Shown here: one piece after another, positions 9,601 to 16,500 of the stretch
Numbering within the stretch: the stretch's first letter is position 1
Layout: each line of letters opens with the position of its first letter
Source of the DNA: JANSWY01 sp038525605
GTDB taxonomy: Bacteria > Bacteroidota > Bacteroidia > Cytophagales > Cyclobacteriaceae
Direction: 5' to 3'
Assembly (NCBI GenBank): GCA_038525605.1
Contig: JBCBHL010000086.1
Span: 1 to 22,006, forward strand
Length of the DNA stretch: 22,006 nucleotides
Translations under genes and position numbers: made by a program
Notes under the pieces: model-generated
What the model was told of the DNA's origin: nothing
Database searches by the model: none
What the model saw: the letters and a program-made list of their open reading frames with translations, nothing else

Positions 9601-10494
9601 AAAACTCTGTTCAGCAGGACGAACAAAATCCGTAGGCAACTGCAAAGTATTGACTCCATCAAGCGTCTCCTGCCAATAATTTAATTCTCTTTCGATGACA
9701 GTCCCTTCGAGATTTGTACGCTGCCAGACAGCATAATCAGCATATTGCAATGGCAATGAAGACAGACTTGCCGCTCTTCCTGACACATTCGCATGGTAAA
9801 GCTCCATAAACTCACTTATCAAAATACCCTGCGACCAGCCGTCACTCGAAATATGATGGAACACACCCGCCAATACATACTCTTTCACGCCATCTTCCGT
9901 CACTTCTAAATCGTATAAACACGATCGAAACATATAATCTGACCCTAAATCAAAAGGAGCTGACAGAAATGACTTTAGATCTTCATTGAAATTGGCAGAA
10001 TCAGCTTTCAGATCTTTGAATGTCAAATCCCATTTGTCGGCATTCAGTATCTTTTGATAGCCAATTCCTTCTTCTGAATAGATAATCGTTCTTAGTACTT
10101 CATGACGATTGACAACCTCCCTAAGGCTTGATATCAGTGCTGGCTTATTTAACTCTCCTGATAGCCTTAAGGCAAAAGGAAGGTGATATTCCACACTCCC
10201 CTGCAACTGATCCAGAAACCATAATCTTTCCTGACTAAAGGACAGCGGTACTTTTTGCACTTCTTCTCTGTCAAATGGTTTGATGGCATCTTTGCTCAGT
10301 CGCTGGTAAGAAGGATCAGCCTGATCGTACTTACTCAGGTATTCAACTATGAGTTCCTTATTTCGCTTTAAATCAAAGAGTAAAGCATCATCTATCTCCT
10401 CATTCTCCGACTTTACTACCAAAGAACCATCCTCTAATTCTAATTTGACACCTTGTTGCTGTGCCTTTTTGATAATATTTAATGCCTTACTCAT
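1..10494 (-). CDS. Nonribosomal peptide synthetase, docking domain plus three complete modules and the start of a fourth, 3' end outside window
   Basis: Downstream partner of the preceding NRPS, starting at ATG 10494-10492; 3498 codons are visible with no stop before the left edge. Order by residue: TubC-like N-terminal docking domain (1 to about 58), C5 (82-515; HHISSDGWS at His213), A5 (541-1030), T5 (Ser1080), C6 (1138-1585; His1269), A6 (1599-2090), T6 (Ser2140, LGGYS), C7 (about 2205-2640; HHLMMDH at His2367), A7 (2690-3175), T7 (Ser3226, LGGQS), partial C8 (from about 3300; HHLMMDH at His3448). Starting with a C domain rather than A, it accepts a peptide from the upstream protein that ends in T4. 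Predicted substrates from pocket residues: Gly, Val, Asp. No E, MT, Cy or TE domain is visible; the module for the residue after Asp lies beyond the edge. The TAATG overlap with the upstream gene implies one transcript and coupled translation. Confidence 0.96.
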   Translation of the reverse strand, partial: MSKALNIIKKAQQQGVKLELEDGSLVVKSENEEIDDALLFDLKRNKELIVEYLSKYDQADPSYQRLSKDAIKPFDREEVQKVPLSFSQERLWFLDQLQGSVEYHLPFALRLSGELNKPALISSLREVVNRHEVLRTIIYSEEGIGYQKILNADKWDLTFKDLKADSANFNEDLKSFLSAPFDLGSDYMFRSCLYDLEVTEDGVKEYVLAGVFHHISSDGWSQGILISEFMELYHANVSGRAASLSSLPLQYADYAVWQRTNLEGTVIERELNYWQETLDGVNTLQLPTDFVRPAEQSFAGATTSFELSNQLFSGVQSLTQSEGTTVFMTLLTAFKVLLSRYSGQEDICVGTPVANRIQKEMEGMIGCFVNTLALRSQVNEESTFLELLQEVKRTTLSAYDHQQVPFEKVVQRVVKTRDMSNSPVFQVMFILQNTPGSNAIEMDGLTLSEYEDQESGTSKFDITFTVNETDSGASVDINYCTDLFREETIHRIFAHFKELLKAVLAAPSRPLCKLSMLKEEEKHQLLVEFNDTAAPYPERKTVVDLIEEQTAKTPDAVAVTFGNETLTYKQLNERSNQLANYLVSKGVTNDGLVAICLDRSPIMLVAILGTLKSGGAFIPIDPEFPQSRIDYMLEDSGAKVMLSSRDLAEKFADQEQLDVISLDQGWNEQIGNLPIEDLNVGVSSEHLAYVIYTSGSTGKPKGVPIAHASLFNFLLAVLDRLEMKKLEVFLSVTTYTFDIFYLELFTPLLTGAKLIVLDSMSIKDGQKLQDAIATHQPDFMQATPSTWQMLVDNGWQNREGVTVLTGGEAINESLKNSLTGISDTVWNLYGPTEATIWVTAQQLRRTERVNIGKPINNVQLFILDWHDAILPIGVAGELCIGGIQVSDGYLNREELTREKFIAHPFESGKRLYKTGDLARRLPDGSIELIGRMDSQVKVRGYRIELGEIENNLSLIEGVQEACVMASEDESGTNRLIGYIVTADEINTTTWKEDMQSQLLKSLPEYMVPKLWVFMEEMPRTANGKLDRKALPDLDSTALSAKEYVAPRNQLETQLVNIWQDLLGVKQIGVYDNFFELGGHSLLATRLVATIRDETAVELTVRDVFTYTDINSLGSYLSQQQHGTLLPRIERVAERPDYIPLSFSQERLWFIDQLQGSLEYHMPFALRISGDLDIDALTKSLQGVVDRHQVLRTVIYSADGVGYQKLLSADHWELSQKDLSNDKTLLGEDSKSFLLQPFDLSADFMFRSRLYYLGTNTKGDHEYVLAGVFHHISSDGWSQGILVREFLQLYSTHVAGQKFNSSDLPLQYADYALWQRNHLEGVVLENQLAYWENKLEGVSALQLPTDHARPAIQSVAGSTISFELNKAITTEVNELSQKEGVTPFMTLLATFKVLMSKYSGQEDICLGTPIANRTQKELEEMIGFFVNTLALRTQVHRESSFLELLQSVKQTTLDAYDHQQVPFEKVVERVVKTRDMSRSPLFQVMFVLQNTPESTQIEMDGLTISDYEADDQVTSKFDLTIHIEEHSKDSNAGLTVDISYCTDLYNESTIRRLFAHYQELIEAVVATPSKQIGELPIIRREEKRQLLEVFNDTDMSYPSDKSVVDLFELQVAKTPEATAVVCEKVSLTYQELDERSNQLAHFLKGKGVIAEEMIGICLERSAEMIIGILGILKAGGAYVPIDPAYPDSRINFMIKDAAIRRFLTKNDVVQHIASLELAEDGLILLDESTTQLKDIPVSSAAVNLSANQLAYVIYTSGSTGQPKGVQVEHRSIVSLASSCDYVRLNSETTWLSTGSISFDATTIEYWGTLLNGGRLVLANNDTLLNNASLKALIREKDINTIWMTASWFHQVVSDDLSVFEPLNYLLVGGDIVLPNYTNQVREQYPGLTIVNGYGPTENTTFSTTHPIEIAQGVLPIGKPIKNSSAYILDESMQLLPVGVVGELVVGGSGVARGYLNNTELTNKKFFVNPFKAGDRLYKTGDLAKWLPDGTIELAGRSDDQVKISGYRIELGEIENTMSQLTEVIQCCVLAKVNENGQKRLVAYVVLENELDKEAIQASLGENLPDYMIPRLWMVLDEMPLTSNGKIDKKALPELDGSALSSNEYVAPRTELETLLVEIWQDLLGIEKIGVYDNFFELGGYSLLAVRLIARIQEIGYDTTIRNIFTYPNIAELSSQLSAVTDAYQIPVNGIEEGCKYITPSMVTLVDLSQEELEKIMDHVSDSQHPGGATNIQDIYPLSPLQQGIYFNHLMSDRKNGDPYVLPNLISFTSEQKRSEFIDGLRFVIRRHDVFRTLILSAGFSQAIQVVLRDIDLPVEELTLDTSREILPQIEKEIAPESLWVDPSQAPLMQVKVADDEANGVYYLVYNYHHLMMDHIGLEKVQQEVVLYLSGQEELLPKPSLYRNFIGDTLNEEKLKESQKYFSALYHDVETPTYPYNLSDIDVDGTTRIVKSREMLSSELRDKVRKVSGDLQMSPAVFFYAAFGLVVGRCSSAEHALFGTVLLGRLQGSEGSESSLGLFMNTLPVLLNLKGNVADYISQTNEHLQNLMAYEQTPSADIHDWSGISNDMPLFSALLNYRHSNQDIPVETDYDLGAKHVAGGSRNNFPFNFDVDDLGDDFLLTAKISDVGVDPFAVLSYMKESLTLLLENISQNSKASGLDLRNLSILPESEKQRLLSEFNNTIVSLSSTTGETIVNLFAAQVGKSPDSTAIIFEGKKLSYQELDIRSNQLARHLVSKGISQDDLVGICIDRSLEMIISIWGILKSGGAYVPIDPEYPQDRKDYMLEDSGVKILLSDLQNESEFSTKGGLEVISLDRDWDKIANESAESPGSIASSDNLAYIIYTSGSTGKPKGVKITHSCLTDYFHGLLEKTNIQSCNSFGLSSSIATDLGNTVLFPSLLTGGTLYVLSEDELISAEKMSALSIDCLKMVPSHWKTLQTKEAIFVPNKCLILGGEAFTDDVLDMLITHDVSCEVYNHYGPTETTIGKLIHQVSLAEKLNHSVPLGVPFGQNRVYVLDANDHLCPTGVAGELCIGGAGLAKGYLNRASLTSEKFVSDPFIIGERIYKTGDLARWLPSGRIEFIGRKDNQIKIRGYRVELGEIENALTSISGITSGCVLATEDDHGDKRLVGYVVTEDQLDKLALQEKLQVSLPEYMVPQMWVELDEMPLTNNGKIDRKSLPEPDSEGLSSKEYVAPRSEAEQQLVEIWQDLLGVEQVGIYDNFFELGGQSLLAIRLIARIQKLGYTVNIKDFYADPSIALLSTKLANVDSGYQVPKNGIIAGCTHLTPAMVTLADVSQEELERIMDQVPEGAANIQDIYPLSPLQEGIYFHHLVSDPDHGDPYALPRLLSFKSVENRSKFLEALTFVIGRHDVLRTCVLSEGLSQALQVVLRVVDLPIEELQLDSSQAILPQLEEEIAPENLYMDLTTAPMLKAKIADDEANEAFYLVLHHHHLMMDHIGMAKVVEEVICYLSGQAESLPKPSLYRDFIGNTLNKEKIAESK
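705..3890 (-). other. Module 7: divergent C7, A7 (predicted aspartate), T7
   Basis: C7 has the long linker (KYITPSMVTLVDL and QEELEKIMD), NIQDIYPLSPLQQGIYF, HHLMMDH (first His codon 3396-3394), LFGTVLLGRLQG and LGLFMNTLPV, so it belongs with C4 and C8. A7 lacks the FDxS-type core; the equivalent stretch is ATDLGNTVLFPSLL, giving D235 L236 T239. With K278, I299, G301, H322, I330 and G331 the code is DLTKIGHIGK, one conservative change from aspartate DLTKVGHIGK and clearly different from asparagine DLTKLGEVGK at E322. T7 reads LGGQS (Ser codon 819-817), with Gln replacing the usual His. Confidence 0.88.
3970..7090 (-). other. Module 6: C6-A6-T6, predicted valine
   Basis: C6 opens with IPLSFSQERLWFIDQL and has HHISSDGWS (first His codon 6690-6688). 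A6 has SFDATTIEYWG, IWMTASWFHQ, LLVGGD and NGYGPTENTTF, giving DAIWLGGTFK, close to the known valine codes DAFWIGGTFK and DALWIGGTFK; isoleucine or another small aliphatic residue is the alternative. Core A8 reads VKISGYRIELGE, with Ser where the other visible A domains have Arg. T6 reads LGGYS (Ser codon 4077-4075), with Tyr replacing the usual His, and has the carrier subtype shared with T3 and T7. Confidence 0.88.
7150..10255 (-). other. Module 5: C5-A5-T5, predicted glycine
   Basis: C5 opens with VPLSFSQERLWFLDQL and has HHISSDGWS (first His codon 9858-9856). Its later motif reads IGCFVNTLALRSQ, with Cys where sibling domains have Phe. A5 has FDIFYLE, QATPSTWQ, LTGGEA and NLYGPTEATIW, giving DILQLGLIWK, identical to A2 and to the glycine code. 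T5 has LGGHS (Ser codon 7257-7255). C5 accepts the X residue from T4 of the upstream protein in trans. T4 is of the carrier subtype that precedes ordinary C domains, consistent with this pairing. Confidence 0.9.
10315..10494 (-). other. TubC-like N-terminal docking domain of the downstream NRPS
   Basis: The first roughly 58 residues precede the C domain and have the pattern of the TubC N-terminal docking family: an amphipathic helix (ALNIIKKAQQQGV), a beta hairpin (KLELEDGSLVVKS), then a second helix pair rich in Lys, Glu and Leu (DLKRNKELIVEYL). Such domains bind the C-terminal tail of the upstream synthetase and set protein order. Here the upstream gene ends with a carrier domain and this one begins with a condensation domain, so a docking pair is exactly what is needed. 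Assignment is by motif recollection, without a profile search. Confidence 0.8.
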
Positions 10495-10500
10495 TATAGT
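10490..10500 (-). other. One-base stop/start overlap (TAATG) between the two NRPS genes, no Shine-Dalgarno
   Basis: The upstream stop TAA (10496-10494) shares its last A with the downstream ATG (10494-10492). The preceding 20 bases are A-rich with no GGAGG-like purine run. This decides the start: the ATG gives a complete docking domain, and no better in-frame start lies upstream within a plausible distance. Such overlap implies translational coupling, and a missing Shine-Dalgarno is common in Bacteroidota. Confidence 0.85.
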
Positions 10501-13500
10501 TTGATTGTTTTTTTATAAACAGTCTCTGAATTTTCCTGCTCTTTTACCTTCTTATATTCCAGATATGCGGCCAGCTCGTCAATATTGACAAAGCTGAATA
10601 TGTCCTTAATCATGATGTCTACTTCCAGATCCTTGACGATCGTGGCTACCAATCGGGTTGCCAACAGACTATGTCCTCCCAATTCGAAGAAATTGTCATA
10701 AACACCTACTTTTTCAACACCTAATAAATCCTGCCAGATCCTGACTAATTGCTCTTCCATTTCCGTTCTTGGAGCCAGATATTCCTTTGTTGACAAGGTT
10801 GAATTATCCAAATCGGGAAGCGCTTTTTTATCCAGTTTACCGTTGGATGTTAAGTGTATCTCATCCAGTGATACCCACAACTGTGGCACCATGTGCTCCG
10901 GTAAAGACTCTCTTAGCAAACCTTGCATTGTTTCCTTCCAGGCTTCCGTTGGATTAGACTCTTGCAGCTTTACATAGGCGACTAAACGATAGTTTCCACT
11001 GCTATCTGCTTTAGCTAAAACACAGCACTGGTTTACGCCGGGCAGGATAGATAATGCATTCTCAACCTCACCTAACTCGATCCTATATCCACGGATTTTG
11101 ACCTGATCGTCCTTCCTGCCAATAAACTCAATATTGCCATCAGGTAGCCATCTGGCTAAATCACCTGTTTTATACAGCAGACCTTCAGGTTTAAATGGAT
11201 TTGGTATAAATTTTTCATTGGTTAATTGCTCGTTTTTCCAATAACCTCTTGCAACGTTGTTACCTGCAATACACAGCTCACCAGCTATACCTTTGGGAAC
11301 TAACCCATTAGCGTCATTCAACACATAAATTTGTGTGTTGGCAATTGGCTTACCGATGGAAACTAATTCTTCAGCAATGTTTTTGACGTTATAGTCCACC
11401 TTTTTCGTGGTGACAACATGGGCCTCTGTAGGTCCGTAGTGGTTATGTAAGGTTGCACCTATTTTATCCAGTCCTTTTTTAGCGACTTGAGACAACCTCA
11501 ATTGTTCACCAGCCACTACAATGTGTTCCAGGGAATGTAATTTTTCCAGTACTGATTCTGCTCCAATGAAATGGAAGAATGATGTCGGTAGAAACACCGT
11601 TTCAATCTCATGATCATTGACGAATGAAGCCAAGCCGGTAAAATCACTTTTCAGTGATGAAGGTATGATGTGTAATGATCCTCCTTGTGTAACGGTGAAA
11701 AATATCTCCAGGAATGAAACATCAAAACTCATACTAGTAAATTGCCCCACTCGATGGCTGGATATATCCAGCTGATGATAAAAGGAAATCAGGTTAAACA
11801 TTGACCTATGTGGCAGCATCACTCCTTTTGGTCTGCCTGTACTTCCGGAAGTATACATCACGTAGGCAAGGTCTGAAGTGGTAATTTCCTGTTCGAACTG
11901 ATCACTGGAAAAGCGTTCAATGGTACTCCATTCACTGTCCAGAGGCAATACTGAAAAGCCTTCGTGTGCTGCCAGTGCCTGGCGACTGGAATCGAGACAC
12001 AAAACAAGCTTAACAGTTGAATCTGTTAGCATGTAGGCAATCCGTTTTTCAGGGTACTCAGGGTCTATCGGTAAATAAGCTCCACCGGACTTTAGAATCC
12101 CTAAAATACCGACAACCATTTCCAAACCTCGCTCCAGACAAATACCTACCAGATGATCTGCCTTTACTCCCTGATCACGCAGGTAATGTGCCAGCTGATT
12201 CGAGCGTTCATCCAGTTCTTTATAGGTCAGCTTATTTTCAAGATCAGACACTGCAATCGCATCCGGCATATTTAAAGCTTGTTCCCTGAATAAATCAACG
12301 ACTGTTTTGCCGTCAGGGAAACTGACTGAAGTGTCATTGAATACATCCAGTAACTGATGTCTTTCTTCATCTGAAACAATAGAAAGTTCATCAACAGTCG
12401 TTTTTAATTCTCCATTCAGGTTTTTGAGGATCAGCTTTAAGGATGATTCCATGTAGGATATCACGGCTGACGGATCAATACTTTGATCTGACAGCTTCAC
12501 TTCTAAGCCAAAATCATTACCAAAATCGTCAATGGACAGAATAAAAGGATAATTAGTTCTTTCTTCGCCGGAAGTCAATTCAAATCCTAAATCACTGGTT
12601 CCATCAGATAAGGTCCCCGGAGTTGTATGGCGGTAGTTTAACAAGGCGCTAAAAAGCGGAACTTCATTAGAGAAACCACTCAACTGGTGAATAGCTGATA
12701 GAGGAGTCTGTTCATAGTTCAAAAGCTCTTGTAAGTACTCGCTGGTATGACTGATATATTCTGATATCTCTCCTTTCAGGTTTAGTAAAACCGGTAAGGT
12801 ATTCATGAATAATCCCAGGGAGGATTCAGAACCTTTGCTGCCTTGCAGCCTTCCCAAAAGCACTGATCCAAACAGCGCATAGTCTGAATTACTACACCTG
12901 CCTACCACCAAACCAAAAGCAGCATGGAATAACACTGCCGGACTAACCTTTAAACTTCCGGATACTTCTCGTAGTTCATCGCGCAATTCAGCAGACAAAT
13001 TAGCTCTTGAAGTTACCATTTGAGCAGATCCGTCAATTTTCGTATCAGATAGGTTAAATGGATAAGTAGGAGATTCTATTTCACCGAAAATACCACTGAA
13101 ATATTCTTTACTTTGCGCTATCTTATCAGCATTCAAAGCATGTCCCACAAAATCACGGTACAAGGCAGGTTTGGGAAGTGCTGATGATTGTCCTGACAGG
13201 TAACTTCTGACTTCCTTCTCTACTTTTTCCAAACCAAGATGATCAATGATCAAATGGTGGAAATTCAATATCAGGTAAAAAGCTCCATTAGCAATATCAT
13301 CAGCAAGTTTCACCTGTAACAATGGCGCCCTGGAGAGGTCCATCCATAAATTATCAGATGCGGTCTCTTTTTGTATCTGTGCTAGAATATCTTTTTCACT
13401 ATCTAAAGACAACTCCTCTAATGGCAGGTCTACTTCCCGCAGAACGACCTGCATCGGTTGCGTGAAACCGTCACTTAAAACACACGTACGTAAAACGTCA

Positions 13501-16500
13501 TGACGACCGATTACAAATTCTAATGCTGCAGTAAAATTCAATCGCTCCTCCATCGAAGTGAAGGATAAAAGATGAGAAATGACATAGGGATCACCTTTCG
13601 TACGGTCACTCATCTGATAATGGAAATAAATTCCTTCCTGCAAAGGTGCGAGAGGGTAAATATCCTGAATATTTGGACCTCCTCCAGGAACAAGGTCCAT
13701 GACACGGTCTAATTCCTCCTGGTTTAAACCAATTAGTGGAACCATACCCGGAGTTATATAAGAGCAACCTGCCAAAATACCATTTTCAGGAACTTTGTAT
13801 GCCTCTTCAACAGCAGATAATCTGGTGCTTAGCAATGCAATCGTTGGATTTGAAAATATATCCCGAATACTGAGATTATAACCTATTTCCTGCACTTTAG
13901 AAATCAATTGAACAGCTAGTAAGCTATGACCTCCTAATTCGAAGAAATCGTCATAGAGACCTACTTTTTCAATACCCAGTAAGTGCTGCCATATTGCTGC
14001 TAATTGTAATTCAGTTTTCGTTGTTGGAGCCACATATTGGTTAACTGATAAGGAAGACATGTTCAACTCAGGTAAGGCTTTCCTATCTAGTTTCCCATTG
14101 GTTGTCAGTGGCATCTCATCTAATTGAACCCACAACGAAGGGACCATGTATTCAGGCAGGTGTTTCTGTAACTCTGTCTGCAAAACGTCCTTATTCAGGC
14201 GGTCCTCCATCACTACGTAAGCAATCAATCGCTTACTGCCATTTTCATCTGTACGGGCAATGACACAAGATTGCCGAACGTCTTCAAGCAAGGATAATGC
14301 ATGCTCTACCTCCCCTAATTCAATTCGATAACCGCGAATCTTCACCTGATCATCAGCCCTTCCTATAAATTCAATGTTTCCGTCAGGTAGCCTGCGAGCC
14401 AGGTCTCCTGTTCTATATAATCGCTCACCAGATTTAAATGGGTGATCGATAAACCTTTCAGCTGTTAAGGCTTCTCTGTGTAGGTAACCACGCGCTAAAC
14501 CTGCACCACCTACACATAACTCTCCAACTGCACCAATGGGAACAAGCGCCAAATCTGAATTCAGAATAAAAGCGGTCGCATTAGCAACAGGCAAGCCAAT
14601 TGGAACGGAACTGTTAAAGTCTCCATTGTATATGGTTGCACAAATACTTGTCTCAGTAGGACCGTAGGCATTGAAATAATTCCCGGTCTTTGAAAACAAT
14701 CTCGCATTTTCCAGCGGTGCTTCTTCACCTGCTGTCACAAGGGTTTGAATACCTGATAACTTCGTAACATCCAAAAGCCGGAAGAATGCGGGCGGTAATG
14801 TCGCAAAGGAAATTGCTTTTTCATCGATATATTTCGCAAAGTAGTCTGTATCGTATTTGGCTTCTTCATCAATGATGCATAGTGTTGCTCCTGATAACAA
14901 TGAAAGGAAAGACTCCCACACAGAAGCATCAAATGAAGGACTTGCAAACTGAAGACAATTGTCCTGACCTGAAAGACCAAATAAGGAAATTTGTCCCTGA
15001 ATGGTATTGCAGATACCGCTATGTTCTATCAATACACCTTTTGGCTTCCCGGTACTCCCGGAAGTGTAAATCACATAGGCCAGATCATCTACAGAAAGAT
15101 TTACGTTTAATGAGGTTGTTGGCTTTGCCGCTATTGAATCTGAATCAGCATCTAATAAAATGACATCTTTTATCTTAGAATCAGAAATCTGATCCAGAAT
15201 CTCAGCTTTACTCACGAGAACTCTTAGTCCAGCATCCTTGACAATATATTGTACCCTATCCTGAGGATAAGCCGGATCTATGGGAACATAAGCGCCGCCT
15301 GCTTTCAGCACACCTAAAATACTGATAATCAAATCAGAACCTCTATCTAAGCAAACACCAATCAATTCTTCAGCAGTTACTCCTTTTTCAGTTAATTGAT
15401 GCGCCACCTGGTTGGCCCTTGCATCCAATTCTTTGTATGAGATCGATTCTTCCGCAAATATCAAGGCTGTGGCATCCGGAGTCTTTTGCACCTGATCTTC
15501 AAATAAGTCGACAATCGTTCCTTTGATGGGATACTCAACTGCAGTATCATTAAACATATCCAGGAGCTGGTACTTTTCTTCCTTGTTGAGGAAGGATATC
15601 AAACCAATTTGTGAGGATGGTGAATCCAGAATAGCTTCCAGAAGTGCCTGATAATGAGCAATCATCCTTCGAATCGTTTCTTCTTTAAACAGGTCTGTGC
15701 AGTAATTGACATCCAGAGAATACCTGATTTCGGATTCTGTTCCGCTCTCCTCTACGGTTACAGCCATATCAAATTTTGCAGCATTACCGAATTGCTGTTC
15801 ATATGCTGATATTGTTAGGCCATCCAGTTCAACCTGACCGGAATCGGGTGTATTTTGTAATGCAAATAATACCTGGAACAATGGACTCATGCTTTGATCT
15901 CTGGTCTTCACTACTCTTTCGACCACTCTTTCAAACGGAACCTGTTGATGATCATAGGCCTGAAGTGTTGTCTGCTTAACAGCTTGTAACAAATCAAGGA
16001 AAGAATTACTTCCTGTTACCTGAGTCCTGAGTGCAAGCGTATTCACAAAGAAACCAATCATTTCTTCAAGCTCGTTCTGTGTCCGATTGGCAATTGGAGT
16101 TCCAATGCAGATATCCTCTTGACCACTATATCTGCTCATTAAAACCTTAAAAGCGGTTAACAGCGTCATAAAGACCGTGACTCCCTCTTTTTGACTTAAT
16201 TCATTGATACCTGCACTTACTATATTATTCAGTTCAAAAGAGATGGTATTTCCTGATACACTTTGAACGGAAGGACGAGTATAATCGGTAGGTAACTGCA
16301 ATGCACTTACCCCCTGTAGCGCATCTTCCCAATAAGCCAGTTCCTTGTCTACAATTGCACCTTCCAAATGAGCTCTTTGCCATAAGGCATAATCCTGATA
16401 TTGCAGGGTCAAAGGTGGCAGCTCCAGAGGGTTACCTGAAACATGAGCTTCATAGATTTGCGTAAACTCTTTGGTTAAAATACCGCGCGACCATCCGTCA

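Larger units (their letters stand above)
3970..12310 (-). repeat. Three-module block, copy 2 (X-Gly-Val)
   Basis: A4, A5 and A6 repeat the order of A1, A2 and A3, but the third specificity is Val rather than Phe, and the copy is interrupted by the gene junction and docking domain between T4 and C5. DNA similarity is high in places: the A2 and A5 regions at 17941-17975 and 8131-8165 differ at only a few bases. Divergence elsewhere shows the duplication is not recent. Confidence 0.6.

Noticed and set aside
10495..10520. Promoter or terminator between the two NRPS genes
   Set aside because: The stretch codes for the last residues of the upstream protein. It is A-rich but has no hairpin, and the one-base overlap argues for a single transcript.
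12400..13830. C4 as a standalone epimerization domain
   Set aside because: It is followed directly by A4 and T4, sits where a condensation domain is required for module 4, and has C-domain motifs such as LGLFMNTLP. Reading it as E would leave module 4 without a condensation domain.
14735..14980. 81-codon minus-strand ORF inside module 3
   Set aside because: It is an alternative frame of the A3 coding region, where the main frame encodes the pocket region (LPPAFFRLL, NAYGPTE). No independent start signal or domain is visible.
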